This document shows positions 14,539 through 18,810 of a stretch of 18,810 nt of DNA, piece by piece. The position numbers were made by a program, and so were the translations under genes. This stretch comes from CAYYOS01 sp964473355 (GTDB taxonomy: Bacteria; Pseudomonadota; Gammaproteobacteria; Burkholderiales; REEB80), in contig CAYYOS010000034.1 of the NCBI GenBank assembly GCA_964473355.1, forward strand, positions 1 to 18,810. Direction: 5' to 3'. The notes below the pieces were generated by a model, which saw only the letters and a program-made list of their open reading frames with translations, was not told the DNA's origin and made no database searches. Within the stretch, counting starts at the first letter, position 1. The number at the start of each line of letters is the position of its first letter.

Positions 14539-15227
14539 AGCGAAATCATACGATTAATTTCTTGCAAGACTTTTAAGGGCGCTTTGTTTTGCGTGATCGG
14601 CCGTCCTACAACCAGATAATCTGCGCCGGCAGCATGGGCGCTTTGGGGTGTCATAATCCGCTGTTGGTCGTCTTGCTGTTCGCCGCCCAAGCGGATGCCC
14701 GGCGTCACTAAGAGAAACTTTGGTCCGAGATGCGCCCGCAATAGCGCCGCCTCTTGGGCCGAGCAAACTACACCATCAAGCTCGCAGCGCTGCGCGAGTT
14801 GCGCTAAACGTAAAACTATTTCGGGGATACCGCTTTTCCACCCCAGAACTTCCGTATCCGCCGCGGCGAGACTGGTGAGTAAGGTGACGCCTATGAGTAG
14901 CGGCGGGTTCGTCTTGTGCGAGATACCGCGTCGCGCCGCCGCCAGCATTTTCTCCCCACCGGAAACGTGTACATTAATCATCCATACGCCTAAATTTGCC
15001 GCCGCACGACAGGCTTTTTCTACGGTTTCGGGGATATCGTGAAATTTTAAGTCGAGAAAAACCGAATAACCTTTTTCAATAAGCGCTGCAACGAAAGCCG
15101 GCCCCGCGGCAGTAAATAATTCATTGCCTATTTTTAGACGGCATAGCGTGGGATCTAAGGCCGCCACAAGTGACTCAGCTGCCATTGCGCTGGGGAAATC
15201 TAAGGCGACAATAACTCGTGGGTTCAT
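14535..15227 (-). CDS. pyrF: Orotidine 5'-phosphate decarboxylase
   Basis: This 230-residue TIM-barrel enzyme makes UMP from OMP in pyrimidine synthesis. The catalytic Asp-Lys-Asp array is FLDLKFHDIP, with Asp59, Lys61 and Asp64. Lys32 in RLKIGNELF is the other conserved active-site lysine. The phosphate-binding end reads LVTPGIR, followed by GADYLVVGRPIT. It is of normal length for the family. It overlaps lapB and ugd by 4 bp each, so it is translated as part of the envelope run. A pyrF placed directly behind lapB is also seen in E. coli, so this adjacency is an old one. Confidence 0.97.
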   Translation of the reverse strand: MNPRVIVALDFPSAMAAESLVAALDPTLCRLKIGNELFTAAGPAFVAALIEKGYSVFLDLKFHDIPETVEKACRAAANLGVWMINVHVSGGEKMLAAARRGISHKTNPPLLIGVTLLTSLAAADTEVLGWKSGIPEIVLRLAQLAQRCELDGVVCSAQEAALLRAHLGPKFLLVTPGIRLGGEQQDDQQRIMTPQSAHAAGADYLVVGRPITQNKAPLKVLQEINRMISL

Positions 15228-16414
15228 GATAAATAGGCTGCTTTTGCTAAGCTAGCTTGTTCTTTATCGGTCGTCGGGAAAGTATCCCAGAGTCCACAAG
15301 CCGGGCACTGCCAATAAAAAAGTTTCGCTTTAAACCCGCAATTTGTGCAGTGATAAAGAGCCAAGCGGCGTGCATGGTCCTGCACCAGGCTTTTTATCAG
15401 CTGAATATCCTGACGGCGCTCCAGCGGCGCTTTCAAGAGCTCTGCTTCCAACAATTTATCCAAGCCATGCAGCGTGGGATGACGGCGCAGTTCATCCCGA
15501 ACTAGAACATACGCAGGCTCAACCCCGTGATTAGTTAGGGTCGACTGAAATACAACATTAAGTAATGGTAACGAACTGTATTTATTTAAGTAATAGCGGA
15601 GCAAATTTAGCCCATCTTCAATTTTGCCGAGAGCTTGATAGCTTGCCAAAAATCTTTCCGCTACCAGCGGCAGGTGTTCGGCGCTTTGTGCTTCTATTTT
15701 TCGCCAGTACTGTATGGCTTCGTCATGTCGATTTGCTTGTGCAGCAAAGTCGCCAAGTAGAATATTTGCTCGTACGCAATCCCGGTTAATGCTTAATGCT
15801 TGCCTTAGGTTTGTCTCCGCCCCTGTAGCGTTGGCATTTGCATGGTCGTTCAATGCTATCTCGCAGTAAAAATGCGCAATTTCTTGATGCAGTGATTTTC
15901 CCGAATTATTGATCAGTGCATTAGCGACCTCTATTGCTTTATACCACTCCTTTTCGCGTTGATAGATCTCCAGCAAAAACTGCAATACCGCCGCGGCAAA
16001 TACCGTCTCTCGTAAATCCAAGAAAATTTTTTCGGCGCGATCGAGCAAGCCGGCTTTAAGGTAATCTTGTCCCAGCTCGAATAACACTTTGGTTTTCGTT
16101 TCTTTATCCAAATCCGCTCGCCCCAAAAGGTTTTGATGCATACGGATGGCGCGCTCCACTTCCCCCCTACGCCGAAATAAACTACCTAAAGCGAAATTTA
16201 ACTCGACCGTCTCGCTATCTGCGCTCACCACTTCAATAAAAGCCTCAATAGCTTTATCCGGTTGTTCATTTAACAAAAAATTCAGGCCCTTAAAGTAAGA
16301 AGCCGGTAATGAGCGGTATTCAGTGAGCAATTGTTTAATATCAATACGCGCTGCCAACCACCCTAATCCAAAAAACAGGGGGAATGCCAGCAACCACCAA
16401 AATTCAAATTCCAT
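15224..16414 (-). CDS. lapB: LPS assembly protein LapB (YciM), TPR adaptor
   Basis: The product has 396 residues (389 in E. coli). An N-terminal transmembrane helix at about residues 5-22 (WWLLAFPLFFGLGWLAA) anchors it to the inner membrane. Tetratricopeptide repeats fill residues 35-340, for example DKAIEAFIEVVSADSETVEL and LFELGQDYLKAGLLDRAEKI. The C-terminal rubredoxin-like metal centre has Cys356, Cys359, Cys370 and Cys373 (CTNC, CPAC). In E. coli LapB presents LpxC to FtsH and so limits LPS synthesis. I chose the ATG at 16414, since family members begin just before the transmembrane helix; one at 16444 would add ten residues. It lies 63 nt after lapA. Confidence 0.94.
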   Translation of the reverse strand: MEFEFWWLLAFPLFFGLGWLAARIDIKQLLTEYRSLPASYFKGLNFLLNEQPDKAIEAFIEVVSADSETVELNFALGSLFRRRGEVERAIRMHQNLLGRADLDKETKTKVLFELGQDYLKAGLLDRAEKIFLDLRETVFAAAVLQFLLEIYQREKEWYKAIEVANALINNSGKSLHQEIAHFYCEIALNDHANANATGAETNLRQALSINRDCVRANILLGDFAAQANRHDEAIQYWRKIEAQSAEHLPLVAERFLASYQALGKIEDGLNLLRYYLNKYSSLPLLNVVFQSTLTNHGVEPAYVLVRDELRRHPTLHGLDKLLEAELLKAPLERRQDIQLIKSLVQDHARRLALYHCTNCGFKAKLFYWQCPACGLWDTFPTTDKEQASLAKAAYLS

Positions 16415-16477
16415 GGCCGCCGTTAGCTTGAGTGACCGGCGCAACAGCTAAGCGAAAAGACCAAAGGGCGGGCATAC

Positions 16478-16750
16478 TTAAGGTTCTCTCTCCAGGCGCG
16501 ACTCGCCGCCCAGGGGAGATAGCCCTCTCAGCACGCGAAGTTCGCGTTGTTGTCTGAGCATAATGCTCAGACAGGCCACCACGCCAAGTACTACCCCAGC
16601 AATTAAGACGACCAACAAAACGAGTATGAGGGGGGCACTAATTTGATAACCGAGAAAATAATTGATAACAACAGCGTGGCTGTTTTTAATGGCAAGGCCA
16701 AGCGCTAAAACAAATAGGCCTATGCCCAGCAGCCAATTTACAAAACGCAT
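16478..16750 (-). CDS. lapA: LPS assembly protein LapA, small inner-membrane protein
   Basis: The 90-residue protein has two transmembrane helices, at about residues 5-22 (NWLLGIGLFVLALGLAI) and 39-63 (APLILVLLVVLIAGVVLGVV), then a basic/charged cytoplasmic tail RQQRELRVLRG. The pattern RxxNW...LF...A-x-x-N and the position before lapB identify LapA (YciS, DUF1049). It forms a complex with LapB in the inner membrane. Start codons at 16750 and 16774 are both in frame; I prefer 16750 because LapA proteins begin with MRxxxW. Neither has a strong ribosome binding site. The gene sits 133 bp after ihfB, in a spacer with hairpins, so the envelope run may have its own promoter here, though none is clear. 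Confidence 0.88.
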   Translation of the reverse strand: MRFVNWLLGIGLFVLALGLAIKNSHAVVINYFLGYQISAPLILVLLVVLIAGVVLGVVACLSIMLRQQRELRVLRGLSPLGGESRLEREP

Positions 16751-16851
16751 AATGGATACACTACCTTGCCGCATTGACCAACCGACTTATTCTCACCGTG
16801 AATACAAGTAGTGTTAATGGTTGCTGCCGCCGAAGGGCGCCAGCCGGCGTG

Positions 16852-16869
16852 ATTACGGACGTTCGTAAT
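16852..16869. repeat. 18-bp near-perfect palindrome downstream of ihfB
   Basis: ATTACGGACGTTCGTAAT is symmetric about ACGT except for one pair that can still form G-U in RNA. It starts 14 bp after the ihfB stop codon and is followed, on the ihfB transcript, by a second GC-rich inverted region (GCCGGCTGGCGCC...CGGC, about 16824-16848). There is no T-run, so it is not a standard terminator. It could protect the 3' end of the rpsA-ihfB message or bind a dimeric regulator of lapA. Confidence 0.4.
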
Positions 16870-16883
16870 GAATGGTTGAACGC

Positions 16884-17168
16884 TTACTTTTCGTAATCCA
16901 CTCGTTCGCGAAGTTCTTTGCCCGCTTTAAAGTGAGGAACGTATTTCTCCGGGACGTTGACTTTGCCTCCCGTTTTGGGATTACGACCGATTCTAGGAGG
17001 ACGAAAATTTAAGCTAAAGCTGCCGAATCCCCTAATTTCGATCCGTTGCCCCGAGCTTAAACTTTTTCCCATTGCGTCCAAAATGGTTTTTACTGCGAGT
17101 TCCGCATCTTTTGCCACCAGTTGCGGGTAACGCATCGCGAGTCTGGCAATGAGTTCAGACTTTGTCAT
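16884..17168 (-). CDS. ihfB: Integration host factor, beta subunit
   Basis: This 94-residue DNA-bending protein of the HU/IHF family pairs with IhfA. It begins MTKSELIARLA and has the family signature GFGSFSLNFRPPRIGRNPKTG (48-67; shown with the intercalating Pro64 in RNPKTG), then VPEKYVPHFKAGKELRERV. The IhfB identity over HU is supported by the N terminus, the PPRIGRNPKTG arm and its place 17 bp after rpsA, the same order as in E. coli. An AGAGGA binding site lies before the ATG. IHF commonly assists sigma-54 promoters, one of which is at the left of this window. Confidence 0.96.
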   Translation of the reverse strand: MTKSELIARLAMRYPQLVAKDAELAVKTILDAMGKSLSSGQRIEIRGFGSFSLNFRPPRIGRNPKTGGKVNVPEKYVPHFKAGKELRERVDYEK

Positions 17169-17185
17169 GGCTAGAATCCTCTTTT

Positions 17186-18810
17186 TTATTGCTCCGCAGA
17201 CTTGACGTCAAGTTTAGCTTTTAGCAAAGCCCCAAGATTAGTGGTGCCTGCGGCCCCGGCGTCCTGATCTTGGTTGATTTTTTGCATTGCGTCGGCTTCA
17301 TCCGCCATATCCTTCGCTTTTACGGATAAGTTAATGCTTCGATTCTTGCGGTCGACATTGATAATTTTAGTTTCAATCTCATCGCCTTCTTTGAGATGGG
17401 TGCGTATGTCTTCAACCCTGTCGCGAGAGAGTTCGGAGGCACGTAGATATCCTTCTACATCGGTATCCAAAGTGACGGTTGCACCTTTTGCGTCTATGGC
17501 CTTAACCACTCCTTTGACGATATGTCCTTTGTCATGAACGGCGACAAAGTTAGTAAAAGGGTCACCATCCAATTGCTTAACCCCCAAAGAAATGCGCTCG
17601 CGTTCCGCATCAATGGCCAATACCACGGCCTCGATTTCATCACCCTTCTTATAATTACGGACAGCTTCTTCGCCGGGGAGCGACCAAGATAAATCGGACA
17701 AATGCACCAAGCCATCGATGCCGCCATCCAAACCAATAAAGACGCCGAAATCGGTAATGGATTTAATTTGGCCCTTAACTTTGTCACCCTTTTTGTGGCC
17801 CGCTGAAAATTCATCCCATGGGTTGGCTTGGCATTGCTTCATGCCCAAAGAAATCCGGCGACGCTCCTCATCGATTTCCAAAATCATAACTTCAACTTCG
17901 TCACCCAATTGCACTACTTTTCCCGGATGTACGTTTTTATTGGTCCAGTCCATTTCTGAAACGTGCACTAAACCTTCTATGCCTTGCTCAATTTCTACGA
18001 AGGCGCCGTAATCGGTTAGATTGGTTACTTTACCAAACATGCGCGTACCGGTTGGATAGCGGCGGCTTAGGTTGATCCACGGGTCGTCGCCCAATTGTTT
18101 AATGCCCAATGAAACACGGTTTTTTTCTTGATCAAATTTTAGAATTTTAGCTTCGACTTCATCGCCGACGGTCAGCACTTCGCTTGGATGCTTAACGCGT
18201 CGCCACGCCAAATCGGTGATATGCAGTAAACCATCGACACCGCCCAAATCCACAAACGCGCCATAATCGGTGATATTTTTAACAATGCCTTTGACGATCG
18301 CGCCTTCGTGCAAGTTTTGCAGTAACGCCTGACGTTCCGCGCCTTGGCTGGCTTCCAGCACTGCACGCCGAGAAACGACAACGTTATTGCGCTTACGATC
18401 AAGCTTAATAACTTTAAATTCCATTTGTTTATTTTCAAATGGCGTTGTGTCTTTAATCGGTCGAATATCCACCAGTGAACCGGGTAGGAAAGCGCGGATG
18501 CCATTTACCATCACCGTTAAGCCACCTTTGACTTTACCGTTTACCACCCCCTGCACTAAGGTACCCTCTTCCATTGCCAGCTCCAAATCGTGCCACGCGG
18601 CCAAACGTTTTGCTTTTTCACGTGACAGTTTGGTGGCGCCGTAACCGTCTTCCAATGCTTCAATGGCGACACTGACAAAATCTCCGGCTTTCACTTCAAC
18701 CTGGCCGAGATCGTCGCGAAATTCATCAATAGAAATAACGCTTTCGGACTTTAAGCCGGCATTGACGACAATTTCGTCGTTATCCACGCGCACAACTTCA
18801 GCGGTGATGA
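17186..18810 (-). CDS. rpsA: 30S ribosomal protein S1, 5' end outside the window
   Basis: About 540 codons of S1 are present; the frame runs off the right edge, and only about 25 N-terminal residues are missing compared with E. coli S1 (557 residues). Repeated S1 RNA-binding motifs are visible, for example VKGIVKNITDYGAFVDLGGVDGLLHI (as separate pieces GIVKNITDYGAFVDLG and GLLHITDLAW), FGKVTNLTDYGAFVEIEQG, and KSITDFGVFIGLDGG. The last repeat ends NRSINLSVKAKDMADE, followed by an Ala/Gln-rich tail. S1 is needed to bring mRNAs with structured leaders to the 30S subunit. An apparent start at 18793 is a GTG inside the gene, not the real start. Confidence 0.97.
   Translation of the reverse strand, partial: ITAEVVRVDNDEIVVNAGLKSESVISIDEFRDDLGQVEVKAGDFVSVAIEALEDGYGATKLSREKAKRLAAWHDLELAMEEGTLVQGVVNGKVKGGLTVMVNGIRAFLPGSLVDIRPIKDTTPFENKQMEFKVIKLDRKRNNVVVSRRAVLEASQGAERQALLQNLHEGAIVKGIVKNITDYGAFVDLGGVDGLLHITDLAWRRVKHPSEVLTVGDEVEAKILKFDQEKNRVSLGIKQLGDDPWINLSRRYPTGTRMFGKVTNLTDYGAFVEIEQGIEGLVHVSEMDWTNKNVHPGKVVQLGDEVEVMILEIDEERRRISLGMKQCQANPWDEFSAGHKKGDKVKGQIKSITDFGVFIGLDGGIDGLVHLSDLSWSLPGEEAVRNYKKGDEIEAVVLAIDAERERISLGVKQLDGDPFTNFVAVHDKGHIVKGVVKAIDAKGATVTLDTDVEGYLRASELSRDRVEDIRTHLKEGDEIETKIINVDRKNRSINLSVKAKDMADEADAMQKINQDQDAGAAGTTNLGALLKAKLDVKSAEQ

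Noticed and set aside
17186..18793. The rpsA frame starting at the GTG at 18793.
   Set aside because: The frame stays open to the right edge and the sequence before it (ITAEVV) continues S1 homology, so the gene is truncated by the window rather than starting there.

Overview
The window looks like a stretch of betaproteobacterial chromosome. My best guess is the order Nitrosomonadales, inferred from protein sequences and gene order rather than from any search. GC is near 50%. The right two thirds carry a dense minus-strand run: rpsA, ihfB, lapA, lapB, pyrF, ugd, hldE1 (rfaE1), hldD (rfaD), a ComEA-like gene, a GGDEF gene, cysM, then ydbH-ynbE-ydbL. A separate HldE kinase domain, rather than the fused HldE of enterics, also fits betaproteobacteria.

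Left part (1-3570). The tail of a plus-strand helix-turn-helix regulator meets a convergent radical-SAM gene with a TYW1-like CX3CX2C motif. Next come a decayed PIN-domain (VapC-like) fragment and a tRNA-Ser(UGA) on the minus strand. After these is a plus-strand pair. The first gene joins a START-like SRPBCC domain to a long Lys/Ala/Pro-rich tail resembling histone H1, and it lies behind a near-consensus sigma-54 promoter. The second is yccA, a Bax-inhibitor-1 family membrane protein, closed by a clear intrinsic terminator.

Middle (3570-6270). A gene-poor stretch of about 300 bp holds a 21-bp repeat in three degenerate copies. Then come rlmD and a DEDDy 3'-5' exonuclease, overlapping and on the minus strand. 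A plus-strand 76-codon gene of unknown function follows, divergent from the exonuclease.

Right part (6283-18810). From lapA to ydbL, twelve genes run in one direction, mostly with 1-8 bp overlaps or tiny gaps. Many serve the outer membrane: LapA/LapB (LPS assembly and LpxC turnover), Ugd (UDP-glucuronate), HldE1/HldD (ADP-heptose for the LPS core) and YdbH/YnbE/YdbL (lipid transport across the periplasm). PyrF, CysM, a DNA-binding ComEA-like protein and a GGDEF protein with an altered active site sit among them. ihfB and a 5'-truncated rpsA lie upstream.

Most of the window is conserved housekeeping. The points most worth checking are the SRPBCC-H1 fusion under a sigma-54 promoter, the GGKEF protein with an intact I-site, the altered NAD-binding glycine motif in Ugd, the duplicated HhH domain of the ComEA-like protein, and the unresolved non-ATG start of ydbH.
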